In this document: positions 24,063 through 31,847 of the stretch, one piece after another | How positions within the stretch are numbered: position 1 is the first letter of the stretch | Layout of the letters: each line of letters opens with the position of its first letter | NCBI RefSeq assembly: GCF_005893125.1 | Contig: NZ_VCJS01000122.1 | Span: 1 to 37,088 of the forward strand | Direction of reading: 5' to 3' | Origin: Nonomuraea basaltis | GTDB taxonomy: Bacteria > Actinomycetota > Actinomycetes > Streptosporangiales > Streptosporangiaceae | DNA length: 37,088 nt | The notes under the pieces: generated by a model | Databases searched by the model: none | The model's input: the letters and a program-made list of their open reading frames with translations, nothing else | What the model was told of the DNA's origin: nothing | Program-made: the position numbers and the translations under genes

Positions 24063-25421
24063 TTGCACCACCCACACGCCATAGCCGGGATGATCTCCCG
24101 ACTCCATGACCCTGACTACAACCGCTGGGCCTGCCAGATCAAGCGCACCGGCGGCTGCCGCCAGCCCATCCACCTACGCGGCAAGGTCGAACACTACGAC
24201 CAAGCCACCGGCCAACTCCTACACCGCTACAGCACCACCACCGAACCCAACGGCATCCTGCGCGTGCCGTGCAAGACCCGTCGCGCCTCGCGCTGCCCGG
24301 CCTGCGCCGAGGTCTACCGCGCCGACACCTACCAACTCGTCCGCGCCGGCCTCGTCGGAGGCAAAGGCGTCCCCGAGACGGTCAACTCGCACCCGTGCCT
24401 GTTCGTCACCCTCACCGCCCCCTCCTTCGGCGCCGTCCACGCGCGGCGAGAGAAGAACGGCAAGGCCCTGCCCTGCCACGCCCGCCGCAACGCCGAAACG
24501 TGCCCGCATGGGCAGACGATGTCCTGCACCGACCGACACAGCGCAGACGATCCCCGACTCGGAGAGTCACTGTGCCCCGACTGCTACGACTACGACGGCT
24601 CGGTCCTGTTCAACGCCATCAGCCCCGAGCTCTGGCGCCGCTTCACGCTCGCCCTGCGCCGCCGCTTCGCCAGGCTCAACGGCCTGACCGTCAAGGCCCT
24701 GCGCGAGCACGTCAGCATCGCCTTCGCCAAGGTCGCCGAATACCAACGCCGCGGCGTCGTCCACTTCCACGCTGTCATCCGCCTCGACGGGCCGGACGGC
24801 CCGGACACACCGCCTCCAGCATGGGCGACGGCGGACGCGCTCAACCAAGCCGTCCAGCACGCAGCCGCCGCAGTGACAGCAGAGGTCAAGCCACTGGGCC
24901 GCGCCTTCCAGTGGGGGACCCAACTCGACAGCCGCCGCATCACCATGGATGGGGATCTCACTGACCAGGCCGTCGCCGCCTACATCGCCAAGTACGCCAC
25001 GAAAGCAGCCGAATGTGTCGGCACTCTGGACCGGCGCATCCAACCCCTCGACGACTTGAGCGCTCTCCCGGTACGCGAACACGCCCGCCAGTTGATCGCC
25101 GCCTGCATGCGCCTGGGCAACCACCCCGGCCTGGCCGAACTCCGACTCACCCACTGGGCCCACATGCTCGGCTTCCGCGGCCACTTCTCCACCAAGAGCC
25201 GCCACTACTCCACCACCCTCGGCGAACTCCGCGCCGCCCGCGAAGAACACATGCGCGCCGAAGAGATCTCCACCGGACGGCTTCCTCTGTTCGAGGAGGA
25301 CACCGTCCTCGTCGTCGCCCACTGGCAATACGCCGGACAAGGGCTCTCCATAGGCGAACAGCTCCTCGCCGCGGCCATCACCGGCGTCCGCCTTCCACAG
25401 ATCGGTGGTGATCCTCGATGA
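24063..25421 (+). CDS. RepSA-like rolling-circle replication initiator
   Basis: This 452-aa protein nicks the element's origin and starts rolling-circle replication after excision. Evidence is the HUH motif, His234-Phe-His236 in 'VVHFHAVIRLD', and the tyrosine motif Y307/Y311 in 'YIAKYATK'. Cysteine pairs ('RCPACAEVY', 'CPDCYDYD') look like metal-binding sites of the RepSA group. The start is uncertain: TTG 24063 is the first in frame and ATG 24090 is an alternative. The stop overlaps the xis start as ATGA. The gene is in the usual rep-xis-int order. Confidence 0.9.
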   Translation: MHHPHAIAGMISRLHDPDYNRWACQIKRTGGCRQPIHLRGKVEHYDQATGQLLHRYSTTTEPNGILRVPCKTRRASRCPACAEVYRADTYQLVRAGLVGGKGVPETVNSHPCLFVTLTAPSFGAVHARREKNGKALPCHARRNAETCPHGQTMSCTDRHSADDPRLGESLCPDCYDYDGSVLFNAISPELWRRFTLALRRRFARLNGLTVKALREHVSIAFAKVAEYQRRGVVHFHAVIRLDGPDGPDTPPPAWATADALNQAVQHAAAAVTAEVKPLGRAFQWGTQLDSRRITMDGDLTDQAVAAYIAKYATKAAECVGTLDRRIQPLDDLSALPVREHARQLIAACMRLGNHPGLAELRLTHWAHMLGFRGHFSTKSRHYSTTLGELRAAREEHMRAEEISTGRLPLFEEDTVLVVAHWQYAGQGLSIGEQLLAAAITGVRLPQIGGDPR

Positions 25422-25612
25422 GTAGCAGAAGCGACGAGTTGCTGACCGTTCCTGAGGTCCTCGCCGAACTGGGCGGAGTCTCCCGCCGCACCTTCTACCG
25501 GTGGCGCGAGCTCGGCCGCGCGCCGGTCTGCGTTCAACTGCCCAACCTCGAACTCCGCGTCTGGCGGAGCGACCTCATCGCCTGGCTCGACTCTCGACGG
25601 GAGGCCGCGTGA
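25418..25612 (+). CDS. Excisionase (HTH_17, MerR-like)
   Basis: This 64-aa protein is a single winged helix-turn-helix: 'LLTVPEVLAELGGVSRRTFY' then 'RWRELGRAP' and a C-terminal 'RVWRSDLIAWLDS'. This is the form of AICE Xis proteins, which bend att DNA and direct the integrase towards excision. It overlaps both neighbours by 4 nt (ATGA with rep, GTGA with int), so the three should be made together. Confidence 0.9.
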   Translation: MSSRSDELLTVPEVLAELGGVSRRTFYRWRELGRAPVCVQLPNLELRVWRSDLIAWLDSRREAA

Positions 25613-26973
25613 ACACCACCTACGACGTGAAGTTCAGCCAGATCCAGCAGCGCTCCAACCGCGGTGCACTGGTCTATGTCGCCCGCTGGCGGGTCGCTGG
25701 CAAGGAGAGATCGAAGAGCTTCCGCACCAAGGGACTGGCCAACGCCTTCATGTCCGACCTTCGGCAGGCGGCCAAGGCGGGGGAGGAGTTCGACATCGCC
25801 AGCGGCCTGCCGGTATCGATGCTCGCGCCGGAAGCCTCCGGGCCGTCGTTCCTGGAGTTTGCCCAGTCGTACGTGCTTCGGCGCTGGAACACCTCGGCGG
25901 GCCGGACGCGCGAGACCGACGCGTACGCGCTCCTGACGCTGATCCCGGCCCTGGTGGCCGACGCACCGCGCCATCCCTCCGCGGAGGAACTGCGTGAGGT
26001 CCTCAGAATTCACGTCCTCCTGCCAGAGAAGAGGCGGGCCGAGCTGACTAGGGCTCAAGCTGCGGCGTTGAGCTGGCTGGAGAGGGCGTCCCTTCCATTG
26101 GCGGCACTGGGGGAGGCGCACGTTCTTCGTACCGCGCTGAACGCCATCTCGGTCACCTTCGCCGGTGCTCCGGCAGGGGCGAACACGGTGCGACGGAAGC
26201 GCTCCGTTCTGCATCACCTCCTGGCGCACGCGGTGGAGGAGAAGGTGTTCAGCAGCAACCCGCTGGACGGGATCAAATGGACGGCGCCGAAGGCCCTGAC
26301 GATCGTTGACCCCCGCACGGTGGTCAACCCAGCCCAAGCGCGACAGCTCCTCGACGCCATCCCCCAGGTGGGCCGCCAGCGCGGTGTCCGGCTCAAGGCA
26401 CTGTTCGCCTGCATCTACTACGCCGCCCTCCGGCCGGAGGAGGCGGCCGACCTGCGGTTGAGAAACTGCACGCTGCCGGAGACAGGCTGGGGCGTGATCG
26501 TCCTGGAGAAGGCGCGCCCTCAGGGGACGAAGCGCTGGACCAACTCTGGCGAGACGCACGAGTCGCGCTGCCTGAAGCACCGCGCGGACAAGGAGACGCG
26601 AGAGATCCCGATCCCGCCCGTCCTGGTCGCCATGCTCCGCGAGCACATTGCCACGTACGGCACCGCCAAGGACGGCAGGATCTTCCGCACGGGCACCGGT
26701 GGCTCCTACTCCAGCTCGGCGTACTCCTACGTCTGGCAGGAAGCCCGCAAACTCGCCCTCACCCCGGAACAGATCGCGTCCTCGCTGGCCGCCAGACCGT
26801 ACGACCTCCGTCACGCGGCGGTCTCGCTTTGGCTGAACGTGGGTGTCCCGGCCGTCGAGGTCGCCAAGCGCGCCGGTCACAGCGTTGATGTCCTGCTGCG
26901 CGTCTACGCCAAGTGCATCGACGGCCAGCAAGAGCAGATCAACGGCAAGATCAACGATGCCTTGAACGGATAG
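25609..26973 (+). CDS. Tyrosine site-specific integrase
   Basis: This 454-aa recombinase integrates and excises the AICE. An N-terminal arm-type DNA-binding region and a SAM-like core-binding domain precede the catalytic domain. Visible catalytic residues are R275 ('LRPEEAADLRL'), R401 within YDLRH (398-402), H424 in 'RAGHS' and the nucleophile Y433 in 'RVYAKCID'. The first position of the usual HxxR is tyrosine (Y398), a substitution seen in actinomycete integrases. GTG 25609 overlaps the xis stop. The stop codon is inside a 7-7-7 dyad, and a hairpin terminator follows. No tRNA gene adjoins it. Confidence 0.93.
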   Translation: MNTTYDVKFSQIQQRSNRGALVYVARWRVAGKERSKSFRTKGLANAFMSDLRQAAKAGEEFDIASGLPVSMLAPEASGPSFLEFAQSYVLRRWNTSAGRTRETDAYALLTLIPALVADAPRHPSAEELREVLRIHVLLPEKRRAELTRAQAAALSWLERASLPLAALGEAHVLRTALNAISVTFAGAPAGANTVRRKRSVLHHLLAHAVEEKVFSSNPLDGIKWTAPKALTIVDPRTVVNPAQARQLLDAIPQVGRQRGVRLKALFACIYYAALRPEEAADLRLRNCTLPETGWGVIVLEKARPQGTKRWTNSGETHESRCLKHRADKETREIPIPPVLVAMLREHIATYGTAKDGRIFRTGTGGSYSSSAYSYVWQEARKLALTPEQIASSLAARPYDLRHAAVSLWLNVGVPAVEVAKRAGHSVDVLLRVYAKCIDGQQEQINGKINDALNG

Positions 26974-26987
26974 CGCAGGTCTATCCG
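26967..26987. other. Candidate att core dyad
   Basis: CGGATAG (26967-26973) and CTATCCG (26981-26987) are perfect inverted arms separated by exactly 7 nt (CGCAGGT), overlapping the int stop codon. Tyrosine recombinases often act on such paired core-binding sites around a 6-8 bp overlap, next to int. No second copy was found within this window, so the assignment is tentative; a simple hairpin is the alternative. Confidence 0.35.
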
Positions 26988-26992
26988 CCTTC

Positions 26993-27012
26993 GGCCCCGG
27001 GCGACCGGGGCC
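26993..27012 (+). terminator. Terminator of the rep-xis-int operon
   Basis: GGCCCCGG (26993-27000) and CCGGGGCC (27005-27012) form a perfect 8-bp stem closed by GCGA, a stable GNRA tetraloop, 20 nt after the int stop. There is no T tract, as is common in this group. Confidence 0.75.
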
Positions 27013-27106
27013 ATGCCACTCAATGCCGCTCGTCATGCCGCGTCGCTCCCGCCAGAGGTCGTTACGTTGCGTCACTCTTGCATGCGCGGGCAGCGAGAGG
27101 AGGACC

Positions 27107-27784
27107 ATGAACAGTGATCAGAACCGCTCCGCCTTCCCTACCGGAGAGGCACGTCCGGTGCGGCGCCCGCCGTACGGCCTGCCGCTTCGGTACCGGCCGC
27201 GGCTCCTCGCCGCATCTGACTCGCTCGGCTGGAGAAGGTACTCGGCTCCGGTCCCGCCAGAACGATCTCCTCTTCGAGGCTGGGATCGCCTAACGCGACC
27301 GGCGCTAATTGTTGGCTTCCTGGCGTGCGTAGGCGCTGGCCTCTGGTCGAGTTCATGGGGCGCGAACGGCTCCTCACCCCGGACGACGGTCGCCTCGATG
27401 CCGACGTCTCGCCCGATCGTCTCTGAGCGCCCCACGGTGCTCGCCCTGCCATCGACGTCCACGTCCGCGCCTCGAACGTCGCCCCCTTCCGCGAGGTCCA
27501 GGCCAAGTCCCAAGGTGTCGAAGAACAAGGCGCTGTTGTCGGGGAACGGTCGTCGACCGGCCTCGGTTGCATCGCCTCGGCGTGATGAGAATGTCCCAGT
27601 AGCTCCGCGCAGGAAGACAGCGATTCGCGTCGATCGTGAAGAGGAGCCCAAGCGAAGTGATCGGGAAGGTGGCGACAACAAGCGGGTAGTACCGTTGATC
27701 GCCGCGATGTGTGACGAACGGTTTCCGCCTTCCCTCCCAGAGTTTCGCCTCCGCAATCGCGCATGCCAACTGATCTTCGGATAG
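27107..27784 (+). CDS. Single-pass membrane protein of unknown function
   Basis: This 225-aa protein has about 65 Pro/Arg-rich cytoplasmic residues, one transmembrane helix ('ALIVGFLACVGAGLWSS', about 69-87) and a Ser/Thr/Pro-rich external stalk. A small C-terminal domain carries two cysteines ('AAMCDERFPPSLPEFR' and 'NRACQLIFG') that may form a disulfide. ATG 27107 follows GAGGAGG at good spacing. It is the first gene to the right of the AICE and converges on the lipoprotein gene, whose stop is 9 nt away. I do not recognise the family. Confidence 0.65.
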   Translation: MNSDQNRSAFPTGEARPVRRPPYGLPLRYRPRLLAASDSLGWRRYSAPVPPERSPLRGWDRLTRPALIVGFLACVGAGLWSSSWGANGSSPRTTVASMPTSRPIVSERPTVLALPSTSTSAPRTSPPSARSRPSPKVSKNKALLSGNGRRPASVASPRRDENVPVAPRRKTAIRVDREEEPKRSDREGGDNKRVVPLIAAMCDERFPPSLPEFRLRNRACQLIFG

Positions 27785-27793
27785 CGCGCCACG

Positions 27794-28342
27794 TCAGGGG
27801 ACTGAGCTCAAAAGAAGGGGACGGAGTTGTCTGGCGAATTCGATGACGTCCGCTTGGTGGTCTCGGCCTGGTGCGCCTTGATAGAGCGTGATGGAGAGCA
27901 GCTTGGTGTCGTGCGGTGTCCATGCGGACGCGTAGGCTCCCAACGGCTGCCCATTCTCGCCCCTGATTACCGCGCTGTAGCCGGGGCCCACCCCCGAGGG
28001 CAGGGGAACGCCTTTGTCGGCGATTCTTCGGCGTTCGAGCCCTTCCAGGGAAAAGGCCAGGTCATCGTCCAGTTGGATCTCCAGCCTCACTGGTTCCTTG
28101 ACGTCTGCTGATTTTGATACGACGCAGTACTTGAAATTGGTTGACGAATTTGTCCCGCTGGCGTAGAAGTCAGCCAGGCCTGTTGCCCGGGCGACGGCTT
28201 GCTCAGAGAGCACGCCGCATTCACCGGGTGATGCGGTAACGACGCCTAAGGGGCTCCGGTCCTGCGGCGGGGGAGAGGGCGAGCAGGCCGCCACGGCGAC
28301 AACTGCGGAGATCAGGAGGAGCGCCGATGGACGTGTCTTCAT
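27794..28342 (-). CDS. Predicted lipoprotein (DUF3558-like)
   Basis: This 182-aa protein has a lipoprotein signal peptide with lipobox VAAC (Cys20) followed by a Ser/Pro-rich linker. The mature domain begins 'CGVLSEQAVARATGL' and has further cysteines, resembling the DUF3558-type actinomycete lipoproteins that sit on the outer face of the membrane. Its ATG overlaps the stop of the large upstream gene as ATGA, so the two are translationally coupled. In that setting it may be a surface partner, or even an immunity protein, for the 684-aa protein. That role is inference. Confidence 0.75.
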   Translation of the reverse strand: MKTRPSALLLISAVVAVAACSPSPPPQDRSPLGVVTASPGECGVLSEQAVARATGLADFYASGTNSSTNFKYCVVSKSADVKEPVRLEIQLDDDLAFSLEGLERRRIADKGVPLPSGVGPGYSAVIRGENGQPLGAYASAWTPHDTKLLSITLYQGAPGRDHQADVIEFARQLRPLLLSSVP

Positions 28343-30393
28343 TCGTCCGCCTTGGGGGGGACGTCGGGCGGGCGTGGATGGAATCCGTCTCCCACGGCAT
28401 CGTTGACTTCCTTGAACATGCCTGAAGCCGGCCCCTGCTCCAGCCAGTCTTCGTATGCCAGTCGTTGCTTCGTTGTCATCGCGCTGCGAGGGAGTATCTC
28501 GCCGTCTCTGAGGAAGTCCCGCTCCGACCCCTTTGCATAATTCTCGGATGTGTGCGGATGCGTAGTCGCTGCCGCCGTGCCGTCTCCGAAGAGGCCGTGT
28601 CGCATCATGGCATCTGCAGTCAGGTCTCTGAACATAGTTTCGCTGGTTTCCAGCGCCGTCGCCGCCTTCTCTCGGGCTTTCGTTCCCTCGTCGGTTTTAA
28701 TCTGATCCCCAAAATTATCCTCAAGGAACTCATATCCCGCAACAACCCACTCTCCCGTGGGCGTGAGCATGAGCTTAACTGTGCTGGCCGCAACATCCCT
28801 CATGGTCTTATTGGTCTTGTCTCTTGCGTCCGCCACATTGATTTCGGATTGGTTTCCGGCATCCACAATGAAATGGAGTGACTTGCTAAGACCGAAGACT
28901 CTGGCCTTGAATTCTTCAGCAGTGTGGCCAGCCATGTTACCTCGTAGAATCTTTTGCTGCTGGGCGTCGATCTCTGCCTGGGTGGCATTTGGGTGGCTCT
29001 TGCGCCAGGCGTTGAAGGCATCCTTATTAGCTTGTGCGACCTGTGCCGCCTGCGCGTCCAAGGCCATCACGCTGTATTTCCCATGAGCGGCGATGACAGT
29101 CTTGAGGGCTTCAGGATCCTTGAACGCCCATATCATTGCACGCTTCGACTCATCATGGCCGAACACGGCGCCGTAAGGCTGCTTTCCTGGAAGTATCGAA
29201 TCTGGATCCGGCAGAGGGTTCACGCCCAAATAGTCTGGGTTCCGAGGAGAGATTCGGTTCACATCGCCTATATAGGCCGCGAAGACGCGAGCGGCGCTCT
29301 GCCGAGTATCGGGGAGGGCAAACTGCGCTCTTGGGTCCGCCCAGAAGTGGATGGCCCAGGATGCGATCAAGGCCGACTTGTACCCGCGCGAACTGCCTGG
29401 AGGTTGGCCGTTGTCGCGGAATCTCGTTGTCGCTGCCTCGATCGCGCGGCCGAGTTCGTGTTCGCCGCTGCCCCAGTACTTCTCCCGCATCAGGAAGGCT
29501 AAGGGCTTACGTGTGGGATCGGCGAAGAAGTCCTGAGCGACTCTGGGGTTGTTCGCCAGGGCGGCCGCGAGCCCTGGCCCGAATCCGATCATCTCCTGCT
29601 GTTCGCCGCGTGGCTTCCGCTCGTTGTCGAAGACCTTGTTGGCGATGTCGAGAAGGAAGGCATCGTCGAAGGTGCCGTACTGCAAAAGCCTGTTGACCAC
29701 ATGGTCGCTCAACGGCTCGCCATCGGATGCGATTAGCTCATCGGCATAGCCTTTGGGCAGCTTCATGTCGCCGACCCCGCGCGATGCTGTTCCCAAGGTC
29801 ACGCTCAGAGCCGCCACTAATCGGTCCACGTCCGAGGACGGTGGTTCTTTCCAGTCCTTGTGGAGGGAGCGGCGAGAATCGCGGTCCGAGGAGTAGAGGT
29901 CTCGTAGGAGTGCTCTGAGCTCCTTGGGTGGCATCTCCTTAGCGAAGGCGACGGCGAAGTAGGGATCGTGCTTGTGCTTCTCGAGTAGCTCCAGGGTCTC
30001 GCGGGTGAGGGCATCTTGCCCGCCAACGAAGGCAGCGTCCTTCTTCGCCCGGCGAAGCTGATCTGCTACGGACTTGGCCGCCGCCGCGCCACTCGCCGGC
30101 GAATTCGAGGCCCAGAGCGTCTCGTCCGCCCAGACCACTCCCTTGTCAAGCCCGATCTTCTGGGTTGCCACGATGAGATCCAAGCGCCGCTGAAGGTCGG
30201 GAATGCGCTGCGCGATTTGGAAGCCGAGGTCCTTCAGCAACCCCGGTCCGGACATGCTTGTGTCGATGGAGCGCAAGGCGTTGCTGAGCTGGGTATCCAC
30301 TTCGGCCCATGATCGCTCCAGGCGCTTGATCTCGCCTATCAGCTGGTTCATGAGCGTGGGGTCTATGCCGATCCGATTGGGAGGCGGACTCAT
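28339..30393 (-). CDS. Large helical WXG/LXG-like protein, possibly DUF6571
   Basis: This encodes 684 aa. The first 75 residues ('IDPTLMNQLIGEIKRLERSW' and onward to 'RRLDLIVATQKI') form a helical hairpin like the targeting domain of WXG100/LXG proteins exported by type VII secretion. The long middle is helical with no recognised enzyme motif. The C-terminal third includes 'TPTGEWVVAGYEFLEDNFGD' and a polar tail. It resembles the actinomycete DUF6571 family, of unknown role. ATG 30393 overlaps the stop of the small upstream gene as ATGA; an upstream ATG at 30438 would add 15 residues. No signal peptide is present. Confidence 0.7.
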   Translation of the reverse strand: MSPPPNRIGIDPTLMNQLIGEIKRLERSWAEVDTQLSNALRSIDTSMSGPGLLKDLGFQIAQRIPDLQRRLDLIVATQKIGLDKGVVWADETLWASNSPASGAAAAKSVADQLRRAKKDAAFVGGQDALTRETLELLEKHKHDPYFAVAFAKEMPPKELRALLRDLYSSDRDSRRSLHKDWKEPPSSDVDRLVAALSVTLGTASRGVGDMKLPKGYADELIASDGEPLSDHVVNRLLQYGTFDDAFLLDIANKVFDNERKPRGEQQEMIGFGPGLAAALANNPRVAQDFFADPTRKPLAFLMREKYWGSGEHELGRAIEAATTRFRDNGQPPGSSRGYKSALIASWAIHFWADPRAQFALPDTRQSAARVFAAYIGDVNRISPRNPDYLGVNPLPDPDSILPGKQPYGAVFGHDESKRAMIWAFKDPEALKTVIAAHGKYSVMALDAQAAQVAQANKDAFNAWRKSHPNATQAEIDAQQQKILRGNMAGHTAEEFKARVFGLSKSLHFIVDAGNQSEINVADARDKTNKTMRDVAASTVKLMLTPTGEWVVAGYEFLEDNFGDQIKTDEGTKAREKAATALETSETMFRDLTADAMMRHGLFGDGTAAATTHPHTSENYAKGSERDFLRDGEILPRSAMTTKQRLAYEDWLEQGPASGMFKEVNDAVGDGFHPRPPDVPPKADE

Positions 30394-30698
30394 CGGCGAA
30401 ACCCCTCGGGGGGCCGAAACTGTGGTTGCCCTGGCCAAGGCGTGGATGGCTCCGTGGAGGACTTCCCGGTCTCGGGACGTACAGGCGTGGATTCGACCAG
30501 TGCAAGTGCGCGGCGGAAGACGCTCTTGTAGGCAGCCTCCCAGGCTTGGCAGTCCTTGATGAGCTTGTCTGCGGCCTTACCCTTCATCGCGCCGCTTTCG
30601 AGTAGGCCGATGAGCTTGCGCACGTCGTTGGCGTGCTGGTCGCGTAACTGCTCGATCGTACGCCGAGCGGCCTCGATCTGTTCCTGTGTCGCCATCAT
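30390..30698 (-). CDS. WXG100-like small helical protein
   Basis: This 102-aa protein has two helices ('IEAARRTIEQLRDQHANDVR' and 'LIKDCQAWEAAYKSVFRRAL') around a turn 'SGAMKGKAAD', which looks like the SGxWxGxAA turn of ESAT-6-like proteins with Met in place of the Trp. The tail is Pro-rich and disordered. It is the first gene of a coupled trio with the 684-aa protein and the lipoprotein. A role as secretion partner or chaperone for the large protein is a reasonable inference. Confidence 0.65.
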   Translation of the reverse strand: MMATQEQIEAARRTIEQLRDQHANDVRKLIGLLESGAMKGKAADKLIKDCQAWEAAYKSVFRRALALVESTPVRPETGKSSTEPSTPWPGQPQFRPPEGFRR

Positions 30699-31034
30699 CC
30701 GGAACCTTGGATCTTTGTGGACGACGATCTGTGGGATTAATGTGACGATAAGGGGCAGTTGGAGCGCCGTCGAGTCGAACTGCTAAAGCGGCATAATCTC
30801 AACAATTATCTCGGCTGCTGCGTATCACGCATGATGATGATTGCCTCTGTCGCATCCGCAGCCATGTGGCCGCCTGGTGTTCCGACCCAGGGTGTCGCAG
30901 GAATGCCCCGGTTGCGGCAAGAAAGATGCCTCGGACACGGTCATGAAGGCCAGATCAGCGACGTTCCCAGGCACGGACTCGAAGCAAGCGGCGATGGCAA
31001 CCTGATCGTCAGCTCCTGCACCTGCCGGCGGACC
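30699..31034. other. Intergenic region with possible regulator relic
   Basis: About 335 bases have no convincing gene. On the minus strand, just past the PfkB stop, 'EVRRQVQELTIRL' (about 30990-31030) resembles the coiled tail of the AICE GntR regulator ('EIRQHVQKLTVRL'), so a decayed GntR gene end may lie here. A plus-strand open frame at 30759-31259 shows no family features and overlaps the kinase gene. Confidence 0.4.
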
Positions 31035-31847
31035 TCATTCCCGCTTGTTGATTCCGGCCTGGGGTGTCTGAAGTGTAGTCGGCATGGACGATCTCGTCTG
31101 GACGGTTGTGGCGGCCCAGGTGAGCCCGAGACGCACGCCTTCGTCCAGAGTCTTTCCGTTGCCGATCTCCCAGAGCAGGCCTGCGGCGAAGGCATCACCC
31201 GCACCGGTCGCGTCTACTACATCTGCTGGGATGGCTGGGTAATGATCGCTTTTGCCTGATGAGTAGACCGTGACGCCGTTGGCGCCTTCGGTCATGACGG
31301 CGGTGGCTTTCTCGGGGACAGTGGCGAAGTCGTTACGGGATCCGATCAGGTACTGCATGGCGGGGGCCGCGCCTGGCGGGACACTAGTGACCAGCGCTCC
31401 CGCGGTGGCCATGGCTTGGGCTGCGGAGGCGAAGGTGTCGTGCCAAGCGGCGAAGTAGACAATGTCTCCCGACACCACGGCTTGTGTGGGGATCGTGATG
31501 GTGCGCAGCAGGTCAGGGTGGATGCCAATGATGGTGCGTTCGCCGTTGGGCTCGATGAGCAGCGCCACGGAGGATGTGTGTCCCGGCAGGACCTGGACGT
31601 GATCGACGTCGACGCCGGCGGCAGTGAGCGTGTTCGTCAGATTTCGGCCGGCAGCATCGGATCCCACGTAGCCGACCATGTGGACGCGGCCACCTGCCTC
31701 GCTCAGCGCGACGGCGACATTGGCTCCGGTTCCGCCTGGACGTTCTACGCTTTCGCTGGCTTGAACGAAGTGACCGCTGGCGGGGACGCGGTCAACGTAC
31801 AGGGCAAGGTCCCAGGCGATGGGGCCGATGATCCAGAAGTCAGGCAT
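31035..31847 (-). CDS. PfkB-family carbohydrate/nucleoside kinase
   Basis: This 270-aa ribokinase-type enzyme phosphorylates a sugar or nucleoside hydroxyl with ATP. Evidence is the N-terminal 'RPGGTGANVAVALSEAGG' (PfkB signature 1 area, about 37-55) and the C-terminal signature 'DATGAGDAFAAGLLW', whose GAGD aspartate (D218) is the catalytic base. ATG 31847 overlaps the end of the upstream ATPase-ARH gene by 8 nt. The pairing of an ADP-ribosylglycohydrolase-family protein with a PfkB kinase recalls E. coli yegU-yegV. The substrate may therefore be a ribose-containing product of the ARH domain, but this is inference. The protein is shorter than many family members (about 300 aa) but has the key motifs. 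Confidence 0.9.
   Translation of the reverse strand: MPDFWIIGPIAWDLALYVDRVPASGHFVQASESVERPGGTGANVAVALSEAGGRVHMVGYVGSDAAGRNLTNTLTAAGVDVDHVQVLPGHTSSVALLIEPNGERTIIGIHPDLLRTITIPTQAVVSGDIVYFAAWHDTFASAAQAMATAGALVTSVPPGAAPAMQYLIGSRNDFATVPEKATAVMTEGANGVTVYSSGKSDHYPAIPADVVDATGAGDAFAAGLLWEIGNGKTLDEGVRLGLTWAATTVQTRSSMPTTLQTPQAGINKRE

Larger units (their letters stand above)
16401..27012. mobile_element. Actinomycete integrative conjugative element (AICE)
   Basis: The region contains the defining AICE set in usual order: regulators and NUDIX hydrolase at the left, an FtsK/SpoIIIE-type transfer protein, a DUF2637 spread protein, a RepSA-type rolling-circle initiator, an excisionase and a tyrosine integrase at the right edge. 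The replication and integration genes overlap by 4 bp each. All core genes look intact, so the element may still excise. The right boundary is probably within about 100 nt after int. The left boundary is approximate, and no tRNA was found at either end. Confidence 0.8.

Noticed and set aside
26974..27106. Possible tRNA gene at the integrase end
   Set aside because: AICEs often use tRNA 3' ends, but no T-arm consensus or cloverleaf could be drawn here.
25534..27108. 524-codon minus-strand open frame opposite the integrase
   Set aside because: The plus strand encodes a complete tyrosine recombinase with all key residues; the minus frame is a typical high-GC shadow.
30759..31259. 166-codon plus-strand open frame beside the PfkB gene
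   Set aside because: It overlaps the catalytic end of PfkB in antisense and has no recognisable features.
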